From NCBI RefSeq assembly GCF_000274605.1, contig NZ_AKNV01000002.1, forward strand, positions 142,019 to 206,018: a stretch of 64,000 nt of DNA, read 5' to 3'. The notes beneath the pieces were generated by a model, which ran no database searches, was not told where the DNA came from, and saw only the letters and a program-made list of their open reading frames with translations. A program made the translations under genes and the position numbers. Positions 9,705 through 18,243 of this stretch are shown one piece after another. The stretch comes from Helicobacter pylori NQ4053 (lineage in GTDB: Bacteria > Campylobacterota > Campylobacteria > Campylobacterales > Helicobacteraceae). Each line of letters begins with the position of its first letter. Positions within the stretch are counted from its first letter, which is position 1.

Positions 9705-10227
9705 CTATATTGAGCCAAGAGCGAAATACCTTATCAGCAAGCTTTCTAAAATTTGGGTTTTTTACATTTTTTTATCTTTTGTGGTGATAGGGGGGTTAGT
9801 GGGGTTTATGCACAACGCTATTAAAAGCACTCAAGACAACGCATCCAGTTTGACGATCCAAGAAAAGCTTTACCGCCATGAAATCAGCCGCTTGCAGGTT
9901 AAGACTGATGAAACCTTAAAACTCATTAAAGAAGCCAAAAAGCGTTTGAATTATAACGATGATATACGAGATGTTTTGCAAGGGCTTTTAAATATTGTGC
10001 CGGATTCCATCACTATTAATAGCATTGAAATAGACCAGCAAAGCGTGGTGGTTAGTGGTAAAACCCCTTCTAAAGAAGCCTTTTATTTTTTGTTTCAAAA
10101 CAAACTAAACCCCATGTTTGATTATTCTAGGGCGGAATTTTTCCCCTTAAGCGATGGGTGGTTTAATTTTGTCTCCACCAACTTTTCTAATTCCTTACTG
10201 ATAAAAAATCCGGAGTCTATTAAATGA
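9694..10227 (+). CDS. PilN-like inner-membrane protein (putative)
   Basis: About 177 residues: a short basic N-terminus, one membrane helix (IWVFYIFLSFVVIGGLVGF), a heptad-like helical stretch (about 45-90), then a small alpha/beta periplasmic domain. That domain contains LLNIVPDSITINSIEIDQ followed by SVVVSGKTPSKEAF. The sequence pattern 'LL..(V/L)P..(I/V)..(N/S)..' then 'V.G' is characteristic of the PilN/GspL-C ferredoxin-like fold. An ATG nine bases upstream (9685) is possible, but GGAGA is better spaced for 9694. It overlaps the PilM-like gene, and its stop overlaps the next ATG (ATGA). Its function in H. pylori is not established to my knowledge. Confidence 0.55.
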   Translation: MRFSYIEPRAKYLISKLSKIWVFYIFLSFVVIGGLVGFMHNAIKSTQDNASSLTIQEKLYRHEISRLQVKTDETLKLIKEAKKRLNYNDDIRDVLQGLLNIVPDSITINSIEIDQQSVVVSGKTPSKEAFYFLFQNKLNPMFDYSRAEFFPLSDGWFNFVSTNFSNSLLIKNPESIK

Positions 10228-10761
10228 AGCCATTGCATTTTTCACACCTGGACAGAGAACAATCAGGCGATGTAGGGTTTATCATCAAAAACCTTATTTT
10301 TTAGGGGTTTTTCCTTATTGGGTTGGTTGAATACCGAGTATTTTCTATGGCCTAGCATGCTGGAATTAAAAAAAATCCTTTTAGAAGAAAATCGTAAAAA
10401 AAGCGTTTTAGAATACGCGCAAAGGCATTTTGAAACAGCTTTAACAAACTATCGTAATCAAAAAGAAACCAGCGAATCCTTATTAAAGATTTTTAATGAT
10501 GAAGAGTCCAGACGGATCTTAGAAAAGATTTTAAAAAAATGTTTTGATGCCTATAAAATCAAACCCTTGCTCTCTCAAAACCCCCTTCAAAAAACCCAAT
10601 TTTTTATCATGGCCAGAGCGAGCGAATTAGAAAAAACCTATCTTTTTTTCACCCTAATCAACAAATATTTACCGAGCGCTCAAAGCCAATTGCCCTTAAA
10701 AATTTCTAAAGATGATGAAGGGCTGTTGGTGCAATTTAGCGTGAGTATTGATCTCCAATAG
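10224..10761 (+). pseudogene. PilO-like inner-membrane protein, frameshifted as given
   Basis: The ATG at 10224 overlaps the preceding stop (ATGA) and encodes MKPLHFSHLDREQSGDVGF, then a hydrophobic start that hits TAG at 10302-10304. Beyond the stop the same frame still reads GFFLIGLVEY, while the frame that stays open to 10761 takes over near 10318-10345 (EYFLWPSMLELKK). The membrane helix is thus split between frames. The remaining ~140 residues are PilO-like: a coiled-coil (LEENRKKSVLEYAQRHF) followed by a compact C-terminal domain ending VQFSVSIDLQ. One or more indels in A/T runs (10286-10313) explain the break. This may be sequencing error or true loss. Confidence 0.5.
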
Positions 10762-10776
10762 GATAGAGGTAGTTTA

Positions 10777-11175
10777 ATGCAAGATTTTGATTTCAGTTTT
10801 AATCCTAAGGCATGCGAGGGTTGTGGGGCAAAGTGTTGCGTGGGGGAAAGCGGGTATATTTTTTTAAATATCCAAGAAATGCAAAAAATTAGCGCTTTTT
10901 TAAAATTAGAACTAGAAGAATTCAGTCAAAAATATGTTAAAAAGGTGGGGTATAAGTTTTCTTTATTAGAAAAAGACGCTAAAGAGTTGGGTTTGGCGTG
11001 CGTGTTTTTGGATTTGGAGACGAAAAAATGCCAGATTTATAGCGTGCGCCCTAAACAATGCCAAACTTTTCCTTTTTGGGAGAGCGTGAAAACTTTCTCT
11101 AAAGAGCAAAAAAAGGCTTTTTGCCAAAGCTGTCCGGGCATTACACAAAAAACCAAAGAAACTAAAGTGCGCTAA
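10777..11175 (+). CDS. YkgJ-family cysteine-cluster protein
   Basis: A 132-residue cytoplasmic protein with the YkgJ cysteine pattern: CEGCGAKCC near the N-terminus (residues 13-21), CVFLDLETKKCQIYSVRPKQCQTFPFW in the middle and CQSCPG near the end. These cysteines probably bind zinc or an iron-sulfur cluster. The biochemical role of the family is unknown. The start at 10777 follows AGAGG. It lies 15 nt after the PilO-like gene and may be part of that operon. Confidence 0.75.
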   Translation: MQDFDFSFNPKACEGCGAKCCVGESGYIFLNIQEMQKISAFLKLELEEFSQKYVKKVGYKFSLLEKDAKELGLACVFLDLETKKCQIYSVRPKQCQTFPFWESVKTFSKEQKKAFCQSCPGITQKTKETKVR

Positions 11176-11178
11176 AAT

Positions 11179-11190
11179 TCACTATAGTGA
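11179..11190 (+). promoter_or_regulatory. palindrome TCACTATAGTGA in promoter region
   Basis: A perfect 12-base palindrome 21 bases before the ATG of the TPR protein. A TAAAAT box (11173-11178) abuts it, and TATAGT inside it could also act as a -10. It would overlap the transcription start and could be an operator. No regulator is identified. Confidence 0.3.
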
Positions 11191-11211
11191 TACAAAAAAG
11201 GAAATAAAATA

Positions 11212-12507
11212 ATGAATATTCAAACAAAGAAAAGATTTTTAGCAAATATATTGCTTTTTAGTCTGTTTTCTTGCCTTAAGGCTGAAACCCTTTCAGAAGA
11301 TCATCAAATCTTATTGAGTTCAGACGCTTTCCATAGAGGGGATTTTGCTGCTGCTCAAAAAGGCTATATGAATCTTTACAAGCAAACTAATAAAGTGGTG
11401 TATGCTAAAGAAGCGGCCATTTCAGCGGCGAGCTTAGGGGATATTAAAACCGCTATGCATTTAGCCATGCTCTATCAAAAAATCACCAATAATCGTAACG
11501 ATGTTTCTATCAATAAGATTTTAGTGGATGGCTATGCGCAAATGGGGCAGATTGATAAGGCGATTGAACTATTACACAAAATCCGCAAAGAAGAAAAGAC
11601 CATAGCCACAGACAATGTGTTAGGGACTTTGTATTTGACTCAAAAGCGTTTGGATAAGGCTTTCCCGTTGTTGAATAAGTTTTATAACCAAGTGCATGAT
11701 GAAGACAGCCTAGAAAAACTCATTACGATTTATTTTTTGCAAAACCGCAAAAAAGAAGGCTTAGACTTGTTGCAATCCCATATAGACAGGTATGGTTGCT
11801 CAGAGCAATTGTGTCAAAAAGCGCTCAACACCTTCACGCAATTTAACGAGCTTGATTTGGCTAAAACGACTTTCGCTCGTTTGTATGAAAAAAACCCTAT
11901 TGTTCAAAACGCCCAATTTTACATAGGGGTATTAATCTTGTTAAAAGAGTTTGATAAGGCTCAGCAAATCGCAGAATTATTCCCCTTTGACAGGCGTTTG
12001 TTGCTAGACTTATACACCGCGCAAAAAAAATTTGATCAAGCTTCCAAACAGGCTTCTTTAATCTATCAAGAAAGAAAAGACCCTAAATTCTTAGGCTTAG
12101 AGGCGATTTATCATTATGAAAGCTTGAGCGCAAACAAAAAAAAGCTCACCAAAGAAGAGATGTTGCCTATCATTCAAAAATTAGAGCAAGCCACCAAAGA
12201 GCGCCAAGCATGGCTTGCTAAAACTAAAGATAAAGAAGATGTGCAAGACGCTTTCTTTTATAATTTCTTAGGGTATTCCTTAATAGATTATGACATGGAT
12301 ATTAAAAGGGGCATGGATTTTGTGAGGAAAGCCTTAGCGTTGGATTCTGGATCAGTGCTTTATTTGGATTCTTTAGCATGGGGTTATTACAAATTAGGGA
12401 ATTGTTTGGAGGCTAAAAAAATTTTTTCTAGCATCGCTAAAGAGTCTATCCAAGCCGAACCCGAATTAAAAGAGCACAATAAGATCATTCAAGAATGCAA
12501 GAAATAG
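11212..12507 (+). CDS. exported TPR-repeat protein
   Basis: A 431-residue protein with an N-terminal signal-like segment (basic start, then ILLFSLFSCLKAE). The cysteine at LFSC might make it a lipoprotein, but the lipobox is imperfect. The rest is helical repeats of TPR type: GDFAAAQKGYMNLY, MGQIDKAIELLHKI, KRLDKAFPLLNKFY, KEFDKAQQIAELF, and a final AKKIFSSIAKE repeat. Two cysteines (GCSEQLC) are close enough to pair in the periplasm. It is probably a protein-protein scaffold in the envelope. I see no nuclease or helicase motif. Its stop overlaps the start of the next gene by 13 nt. Confidence 0.75.
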   Translation: MNIQTKKRFLANILLFSLFSCLKAETLSEDHQILLSSDAFHRGDFAAAQKGYMNLYKQTNKVVYAKEAAISAASLGDIKTAMHLAMLYQKITNNRNDVSINKILVDGYAQMGQIDKAIELLHKIRKEEKTIATDNVLGTLYLTQKRLDKAFPLLNKFYNQVHDEDSLEKLITIYFLQNRKKEGLDLLQSHIDRYGCSEQLCQKALNTFTQFNELDLAKTTFARLYEKNPIVQNAQFYIGVLILLKEFDKAQQIAELFPFDRRLLLDLYTAQKKFDQASKQASLIYQERKDPKFLGLEAIYHYESLSANKKKLTKEEMLPIIQKLEQATKERQAWLAKTKDKEDVQDAFFYNFLGYSLIDYDMDIKRGMDFVRKALALDSGSVLYLDSLAWGYYKLGNCLEAKKIFSSIAKESIQAEPELKEHNKIIQECKK

Positions 12508-13052
12508 GGATTTTAGAAAATTTACAAAAAAGCTTAGCCTTAAAAGAGGGCATGCTTTCTTATGAAATGTTAGGTAAAAGCCTGTCGTATAACCCTTACT
12601 TGCCTAGAGTCATTTCTCAAACTAAAGATTGTGTTTTTGTAACCCCTGATGAGGTTTTAGAAAAGCTTTTGAAAGAAAACACCCACACCGATTGCGTCAT
12701 TGTCAATTTCAAAGGATTATACGAAATAGGCGCGCCAAGCGTGTTTGATTTAGAAGTTTTAGGGTTGTTGCGCCGTCATGCGAGTTCTTTGATTGTCCAT
12801 CAGGATCTTTTTATCAGCCACTACCAGCTTTTAGAATCGCTTGTTCAAGGCTCTGATGGGGTCATTTTAGATGAAGAGCTTTTAAAAGAGGATTTAAAGG
12901 GCATGGTAGAATTTTCTTGGCGTTTGGGCTTGAGCGTGTTTGTAGAAACCCACAAGCCAGACTACACCCATTTAAAAGATTTAGGGGTTTTAGGCGTGCT
13001 AGAAAATAGCCCCCATTCTTATAATCAAAAAAAAATAGTCTTTTTAGATTGA
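12495..13052 (+). CDS. degenerate TrpC-like (indole-glycerol-phosphate synthase fold) protein
   Basis: A 185-residue protein resembling the middle of indole-3-glycerol-phosphate synthase. GAPSVFDLEVLGLLRRH matches the 'GA...SVLTD..YF' strand. SLIVHQDLFISHYQLLES (98-115) matches the 'LRKDF(I)DPYQ' strand, and SDGVILDEELL the 'ADAVLLI' strand. FVETH (149-153) matches the VE(V/A)H strand. The catalytic lysine of RKDF is glutamine here, the N-terminal SPSKG segment is absent, and the barrel is short. It is therefore unlikely to synthesise indole-glycerol phosphate; a binding or structural role is more likely. It overlaps the TPR gene by 13 nt, and ferredoxin follows. Confidence 0.6.
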   Translation: MQEIGILENLQKSLALKEGMLSYEMLGKSLSYNPYLPRVISQTKDCVFVTPDEVLEKLLKENTHTDCVIVNFKGLYEIGAPSVFDLEVLGLLRRHASSLIVHQDLFISHYQLLESLVQGSDGVILDEELLKEDLKGMVEFSWRLGLSVFVETHKPDYTHLKDLGVLGVLENSPHSYNQKKIVFLD

Positions 13053-13108
13053 ATTTTAAGCTAATTTAGAGTAAAAATCGTATTCAAACTTTTTAAAAGG
13101 AGTTAGTC

Positions 13109-13363
13109 ATGTCATTATTAGTGAATGATGAATGCATTGCATGCGATGCTTGCAGAGAAGAATGCCCTAGTGAGGCGATTGAAGAGGGCGATCCCATTTA
13201 TAATATTGATCCAGATCGATGCACAGAGTGTTATGGGTATGATGATGATGAGCCTCGTTGCGTGAGCGTATGCCCTGTAGATGCGATTTTACCGGATCCT
13301 AACAATGCAGAGAGCAAAGAGGAATTGAAATACAAATACGAAATCTTAAAAGAGCAAGACTAA
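13109..13363 (+). CDS. fdxA: 2[4Fe-4S] ferredoxin, Alvin type
   Basis: An 84-residue ferredoxin with two cluster-binding sets: CIACDACREECP at 9-20 and CTECYGYDDDEPRCVSVCP at 38-56. The longer spacing in the second set and the C-terminal helical extension are features of the Chromatium-type 2[4Fe-4S] ferredoxins. It carries low-potential electrons, in H. pylori probably for pyruvate/2-oxoglutarate:acceptor oxidoreductase-linked reactions. Changes in fdxA have been associated with metronidazole resistance. The start follows AAAAGGAG at good spacing, and the 56-nt gap upstream could hold its own promoter. Confidence 0.93.
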   Translation: MSLLVNDECIACDACREECPSEAIEEGDPIYNIDPDRCTECYGYDDDEPRCVSVCPVDAILPDPNNAESKEELKYKYEILKEQD

Positions 13364-13372
13364 AGGCTAGCA

Positions 13373-14827
13373 ATGGCTAAAATCACAACCGTGATTGACA
13401 TAGGCTCTAATTCAGTGCGTTTGGCTGTCTTTAAAAAGACGAGCCAGTTTGGGTTTTACTTGCTTTTTGAGACCAAGTCTAAGGTTAGGATTTCAGAGGG
13501 CTGTTATGCGTTTAATGGAATCTTACAAGAAATCCCCATGCAAAGAGCCGTTAAAGCCTTGAGCGAATTTAAAGAAATCGCTCTCAAATACAAAAGCAAA
13601 AAAATCTTGTGCGTAGCGACCTCAGCGGTGCGCGATGCCCCTAATCGGTTAGAGTTTGTAGCGAGGGTGAAAAAGGCTTGCGGTTTGCAAATCAAAATCA
13701 TTGACGGGCAAAAAGAAGCGTTCTATGGCGGGATCGCATGCGCGAATTTGTTGCATAAAAATTCAGGGATCACGATAGACATTGGAGGGGGTAGCACCGA
13801 GTGCGCGTTGATTGAAAAAGGCAAGATTAAGGACTTAATCTCGCTTGATGTTGGGACGATTCGCATTAAAGAAATGTTTTTGGACAAAGACTTAGATGTC
13901 AAATTGGCTAAAGCCTTTATCCAAAAAGAGGTTTCTAAACTGCCCTTTAAGCACAAAAACGCCTTTGGGGTGGGGGGGACAATCAGAGCCTTGAGTAAGG
14001 TGCTGATGAAACGCTTTTGTTACCCTATTGATTCTTTGCATGGCTATGAAATAGATGCACATAAAAATTTAGCGTTCATTGAAAAAATCGTCATGCTTAA
14101 AGAAGATCAATTACGGCTTTTAGGGGTGAATGAAGAGCGTTTGGATAGCATTAGGAGTGGGGCATTGATTTTATCAGTCGTGTTAGAGCATTTAAAAACT
14201 TCCTTGATGATTACTAGCGGGGTAGGGGTGAGAGAGGGCGTGTTTTTGAGCGATTTATTGCGCCACCATTACCATAAATTCCCCCCCAATATCAACCCCT
14301 CTCTCATCTCTCTAAAAGATCGCTTTTTACCCCATGAAAAGCACAGCCAAAAGGTCAAAAAAGAATGCGTGAAATTGTTTGAAGTTTTATCGCCTTTGCA
14401 TAAAATAGATGAAAAATACCTTTTCCATTTAAAGATTGCGGGGGAATTGGCGAGCATGGGTAAGATTTTAAGCGTCTATTTAGCCCACAAGCACAGCGCG
14501 TATTTCATTTTAAACGCTTTGAGTTATGGCTTTAGCCACCAAGATAGGGCGATCATTTGCTTATTAGCGCAATTCAGCCATAAAAAAATCCCTAAAGACA
14601 ACGCTATCGCCCACATGAGCGCGATGATGCCAAGCCTTTTGACCTTGCAATGGCTGAGTTTTATCCTTTCTTTAGCCGAAAATTTGTGCCTAACAGACAG
14701 CCACCATTTAAAATACACGCTAGAAAAAAACAAGCTTGTGATCCATTCTAATGATGTGCTTTATTTGGCTAAAGAAATGCTCCCAAAACTCATTAAGCCC
14801 ATTCCTTTGACGATAGAGTTTGCTTGA
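13373..14827 (+). CDS. ppx: Ppx/GppA exopolyphosphatase/pppGpp phosphohydrolase
   Basis: A 484-residue ASKHA-fold phosphatase. Seen are TVIDIGSNSVRLAVF (phosphate-1 loop, residues 5-19), ATSAVRDAPN near 83, and IDIGGGSTECALIE near 138, followed by GVGGTIRALSK. The C-terminal ~180 residues form an HD-like helical region (HEKHSQKVKKEC). It degrades polyphosphate and/or pppGpp in the cytoplasm and so links energy stores to the stringent response. It starts 9 nt after fdxA, and its stop (TGA) overlaps the TTG start of waaC. Confidence 0.92.
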   Translation: MAKITTVIDIGSNSVRLAVFKKTSQFGFYLLFETKSKVRISEGCYAFNGILQEIPMQRAVKALSEFKEIALKYKSKKILCVATSAVRDAPNRLEFVARVKKACGLQIKIIDGQKEAFYGGIACANLLHKNSGITIDIGGGSTECALIEKGKIKDLISLDVGTIRIKEMFLDKDLDVKLAKAFIQKEVSKLPFKHKNAFGVGGTIRALSKVLMKRFCYPIDSLHGYEIDAHKNLAFIEKIVMLKEDQLRLLGVNEERLDSIRSGALILSVVLEHLKTSLMITSGVGVREGVFLSDLLRHHYHKFPPNINPSLISLKDRFLPHEKHSQKVKKECVKLFEVLSPLHKIDEKYLFHLKIAGELASMGKILSVYLAHKHSAYFILNALSYGFSHQDRAIICLLAQFSHKKIPKDNAIAHMSAMMPSLLTLQWLSFILSLAENLCLTDSHHLKYTLEKNKLVIHSNDVLYLAKEMLPKLIKPIPLTIEFA

Positions 14828-15846
14828 AAATAGCGATTGTCAGGCTTTCAGCGCTTGGGGATATTATCGTGAGCGCGGTGTTTTTAGCGGCTATCAAAGA
14901 GCGTCTTCCTGATGCCCAAATAGAATGGTTCGTGGATGAAAGATTCAGCGCGATTTTAGAGCATTCCCCCTATATTGATAAATTACACCCCATCGCTTTA
15001 AAAAGCACGCTTACAACCTTTAACCCTTTGAAGATTTTCAAACTTTTTAAATCTTTAAGGGCTTATGAATACGATATAATCATTGACATGCAAGGCCTAG
15101 TCAAATCCGCTCTCATCACTCAAATGTTAAAAGCCCCTAAAAAAGTCGGCTTTGATTACGCTTCGGCTAGGGAGGGTTTAAGCGCGTTTTTTTACTCGCA
15201 AAAAGTTTCCATCGCTTATGATGAGCCTATTTTAAAGCGCAATTTCACGCTCCTATCCCATGCCCTAAACTTGCCCCAAAAAGAAATTTTAAAAGAAATT
15301 TCAGAGAGTTTAAGCTCTAGATTTAAAGTGTTTTCTTACCAAGATTCTCCAAAAATCAATGCGTTAAATTGGAATCAAAATAAACCAAAAATCCTTTTTG
15401 TTTTAGAAACTTCTAAAATCAATAAAACTTACCCCACAGAGCGTTTTAAAGAGCTGGCGTTAGCGTTAGAAAATTTTCAAATTTGCTTGTTATGGCATGC
15501 TGATGAAAAGAAGGCCACTACGCTTTATCATTCTTTAAAAAACCAGTGCGATACATTATTGCTCCCTAAACTCACTTTAAACGAAGTTAAGGCGTTGCTC
15601 TTTAAAATGGATGTGATTATTGGGGGCGATACGGGTATCACGCATTTAGCATGGGCGTTGCAAAAACCCAGCATCACCCTTTATGGCAACACGCCTATGG
15701 AGCGTTTTAAATTAGAAAGCCCGATCAATGTTTCGCTCACCGGTAATTCAAACGCCAACTACCATAAAAAGGATTTTTCTATCCAAAACATAGATCCTAA
15801 AAAAATTAAAGAATGCGTTTTAAACATTTTAAAGGAAAAAGAATGA
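14824..15846 (+). CDS. waaC: ADP-heptose:LPS heptosyltransferase I
   Basis: A 340-residue GT9 glycosyltransferase that adds the first heptose to Kdo in the LPS inner core at the inner membrane. Seen are the N-terminal IAIVRLSALGDIIVS, the IIDMQGLVKSALI strand, and the nucleotide-sugar half with IIGGDTGITHLAWAL and ITLYGNTPMERF. The TTG start overlaps the stop of ppx (TTGA), and its 3' end overlaps the start of lpxL by 4 nt. The layout indicates one transcript for ppx-waaC-lpxL. Confidence 0.93.
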   Translation: MKIAIVRLSALGDIIVSAVFLAAIKERLPDAQIEWFVDERFSAILEHSPYIDKLHPIALKSTLTTFNPLKIFKLFKSLRAYEYDIIIDMQGLVKSALITQMLKAPKKVGFDYASAREGLSAFFYSQKVSIAYDEPILKRNFTLLSHALNLPQKEILKEISESLSSRFKVFSYQDSPKINALNWNQNKPKILFVLETSKINKTYPTERFKELALALENFQICLLWHADEKKATTLYHSLKNQCDTLLLPKLTLNEVKALLFKMDVIIGGDTGITHLAWALQKPSITLYGNTPMERFKLESPINVSLTGNSNANYHKKDFSIQNIDPKKIKECVLNILKEKE

Positions 15847-16829
15847 CTTATAAAGAACGACTCATACACGAAAAAATATTAAACAAAGACGACAAGGGTT
15901 TTAAAACAGAACTGCGCATTTTGAGCATTTTTATCGTGGAATCTTTAGTGAATATTTTGGGGTTTATTTTGGCTAAAATGCCCCATTTTTGGTTTTTAAG
16001 GTGCATTAAAGCTGTGGCGTGGCTGATGAGAACCTTTGATAAACGCCGTTATTTTGACGCTAAAGCCAATTTGGATTTTGTGTTTGGGGATTCTAAAAGC
16101 GAAGAAGAGAAAAAAAGGATCATTAAAAAGGGTTATGAAAATTTTGCTTTCATTATTTTAGAAACCATTAGAGTGATCTTTATCCCTAAAGATGAATACG
16201 ACGCTCGTTTCACGCTCATCAATGAAGAAAATGTGTGGAAGTCTTTAAACAAGGAAGGCCAAGCGATCACTTTATGCATGCATTTTGGCTATTGGGAAGC
16301 GGTAGGCACGACTTTAGCACAATATTATAAGGATTATGGTAGGGGGTGCTTGGGGCGTTTGACTAAATTCGCTCCCATCAATCACATGATCATGAGTAGG
16401 CGAGAAGCGTTTGGGGTGCGTTTTGTCAATAAAGTGGGAGCGATGAAAGAACTCATTAAAATGTATAATCAAGGCAATGGCCTTGTGGGGATTTTAGTGG
16501 ATCAAAATGTCGTGCCTAAAGATGGGGTGGTGGTGAAATTCTTTAATAAAGACGCTACGCACACCACGATCGCCTCTATTTTATCGCGCCGCTACAATAT
16601 AGACATCCAGCCGGTATTCATTGATTTTAATGACGATTATTCGCATTACACAGCGACTTATTACGAAAGTATCCGCTCTAAAATCACTGACAACGCGCAA
16701 AACGATATTTTAGAATGCACGCAAGCCCAAGCGAGTTTGTGCGAAGAGGTGATTAGAAACCACCCGGAAAGTTATTTTTGGTTCCACAGGCGTTTTAAAA
16801 GCACCCACCCTGAAATTTATCAAAGATAG
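15843..16829 (+). CDS. lpxL: secondary lipid A acyltransferase (LpxL/HtrB family)
   Basis: A 328-residue inner-membrane acyltransferase with a hydrophobic N-terminal anchor (FIVESLVNILGFILAKM) and the catalytic HFGYWE motif at residues 147-152 (His-x4-Glu). Later come DQNVVPKDGVVVKFF and a C-terminal PESYFWFHRRFKS segment typical of the family. It adds a secondary acyl chain to lipid A, completing the backbone built after waaC-dependent steps. The ATG at 15843 is chosen because AAAGGAAAAAG precedes it; the longer frame from 15813 would overlap waaC further. HP0280 is the 26695 counterpart. Confidence 0.92.
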   Translation: MTYKERLIHEKILNKDDKGFKTELRILSIFIVESLVNILGFILAKMPHFWFLRCIKAVAWLMRTFDKRRYFDAKANLDFVFGDSKSEEEKKRIIKKGYENFAFIILETIRVIFIPKDEYDARFTLINEENVWKSLNKEGQAITLCMHFGYWEAVGTTLAQYYKDYGRGCLGRLTKFAPINHMIMSRREAFGVRFVNKVGAMKELIKMYNQGNGLVGILVDQNVVPKDGVVVKFFNKDATHTTIASILSRRYNIDIQPVFIDFNDDYSHYTATYYESIRSKITDNAQNDILECTQAQASLCEEVIRNHPESYFWFHRRFKSTHPEIYQR

Positions 16830-17071
16830 GGTTTTGAGTGGAATGATAAAAATTAAAAAATGCTAAAATGCATTTTTTAAAAATAAATAGTAAAGAGCTT
16901 GATTTTAATCAAACGATAATTTCTTAAGGCGGTATTCTTGGGTTAGGGGGATTTTAAGGGGGAGAATTATTTCAAAATACCCCCCTATCCCCTTAAGAAA
17001 ATGAGTTTTACTATAAAAATAAAGTTAAAAATCCCATTTTTTAAAAAGTTAAAAAGTTTTAGTTATACCAC
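16830..17071 (+). terminator. convergent intergenic region with G/C-run hairpin
   Basis: A gap of 242 bases between lpxL (+) and tgt (-). TTAAGGGG at 16954-16961 pairs exactly with CCCCTTAA at 16989-16996, with further G-run/C-run complementarity between (16958-16962 against 16980-16985). The fold can work in either direction as a terminator for both converging genes. No open frame or RNA gene was recognised in the rest. Confidence 0.45.
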
Positions 17072-18187
17072 TCAATGCGAACAAGAGTGGTATTTTTCTA
17101 AAAATTCTTTTTTAAAATTCAAAAACCGCTTTTCTAAAATGGCATTTCTGGCGTTTTTAACCAGCTCTAAATAAAAATGCAAATTGTGCAAGCTGGCTAA
17201 ACGAGCGTAGATGAGTTCTTTAGCCCTAAAGAGATGGTGCAAATAGGCTTTAGAATAACGCTTGCAAGCATAACATGCACAATTTTCTTCAATAGGGGTA
17301 TTATCCAATTTATAGGGCGCGTTTTTGATAGAAATTTTGCCAGAATGCGTGAAAAGGGTGGCGTTTCTGGCGTTTCTGGTGGGCATCACGCAATCAAACA
17401 TATCCACCCCCAAACTGATAGCGTCTAGGATATTTTCAGGCGTGCCTACGCCCATTAAGTAGCGAGGCTTGTCTTTGGGGAGCAAGGGGGCGGTGTGCGC
17501 GATCGTTTCTAGCATTTCATCTGTGCTTTCCCCCACCGCTAAACCGCCTATAGCATAACCATCAAAACCCCCATGCGTCAATTCCACGCTAAGACTGCGC
17601 ATTTTCAAATGCGTGCCGCCCTGGATAATGGCAAAAAGGTTGTTGTTGGGGCGGTTATTTTCTTTGTGGTATTCTAGGCTGAGATTCGCCCATTTAGCGC
17701 TTCTTTTGATGGATTCTTCAAGGCGCTTTAGTGGAGCGGGCAAGCCCACCAAATCGTCTAAAACCATCATAATATCGCTATTCAAAGAATATTGAATGTC
17801 TAAAACTTTAGCGGGCGTGAATAAATGCTTGCTCCCATCAATGTGGGATTTAAAAATAATCCCGTCTTCTTGCAATTTGACGTTATCGCTCAAACTAAAG
17901 GCTTGAAACCCTCCGCTATCGGTTAAAAAACTCCCATGAAATTGAGCGAAACGATGCAAGCCTCCTAATTGTTCAACCACTTTCTCGCCCGGTCGTAAAT
18001 ACATGTGATAAGTGTTGGCTAAAATGAGTTTAGCGCCTAAAATTTCTTGCATATCCATAGCGTCTAAAGATTTGATGCAGCCTTGCGTGCCTACGGGCAT
18101 GAAAATGGGTGTCTCTACTTGAGAATGGGCTAAATTTAAAAGACCAGCTCGCGCGTGTTTGTCAGTCGCTTGGAGTTGAAAATCCAT
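17072..18187 (-). CDS. tgt: tRNA-guanine transglycosylase
   Basis: A 371-residue queuine tRNA-ribosyltransferase that exchanges guanine-34 for preQ1. Seen are [26 protein letters not shown] (catalytic aspartate), [44 protein letters not shown] split across the barrel, and the C-terminal zinc site [18 protein letters not shown]. Length is standard for the bacterial enzyme. It is the only minus-strand gene in the first 40 kb and is divergent from the RCK protein, sharing a 56-nt promoter region. Confidence 0.95.
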   Translation of the reverse strand: MDFQLQATDKHARAGLLNLAHSQVETPIFMPVGTQGCIKSLDAMDMQEILGAKLILANTYHMYLRPGEKVVEQLGGLHRFAQFHGSFLTDSGGFQAFSLSDNVKLQEDGIIFKSHIDGSKHLFTPAKVLDIQYSLNSDIMMVLDDLVGLPAPLKRLEESIKRSAKWANLSLEYHKENNRPNNNLFAIIQGGTHLKMRSLSVELTHGGFDGYAIGGLAVGESTDEMLETIAHTAPLLPKDKPRYLMGVGTPENILDAISLGVDMFDCVMPTRNARNATLFTHSGKISIKNAPYKLDNTPIEENCACYACKRYSKAYLHHLFRAKELIYARLASLHNLHFYLELVKNARNAILEKRFLNFKKEFLEKYHSCSH

Positions 18188-18208
18188 CGTTTAAACCTTA
18201 ATCTTGGA

Positions 18209-18214
18209 TATAAT
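18209..18214 (+). promoter_or_regulatory. -10 element TATAAT for the RCK-domain gene
   Basis: A perfect TATAAT 30 bases before the TTG start at 18244, in the divergent gap with tgt. The transcript would begin near 18221, with AGGAAG as ribosome binding site. Confidence 0.55.
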
Positions 18215-18243
18215 GGCGTAATCATTTTTTAGGAAGTTTGGAA

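Noticed and set aside
16830..17071. RNA gene in the lpxL-tgt gap
   Set aside because: No cloverleaf or known RNA fold. The hairpin is explained by termination of two converging genes.
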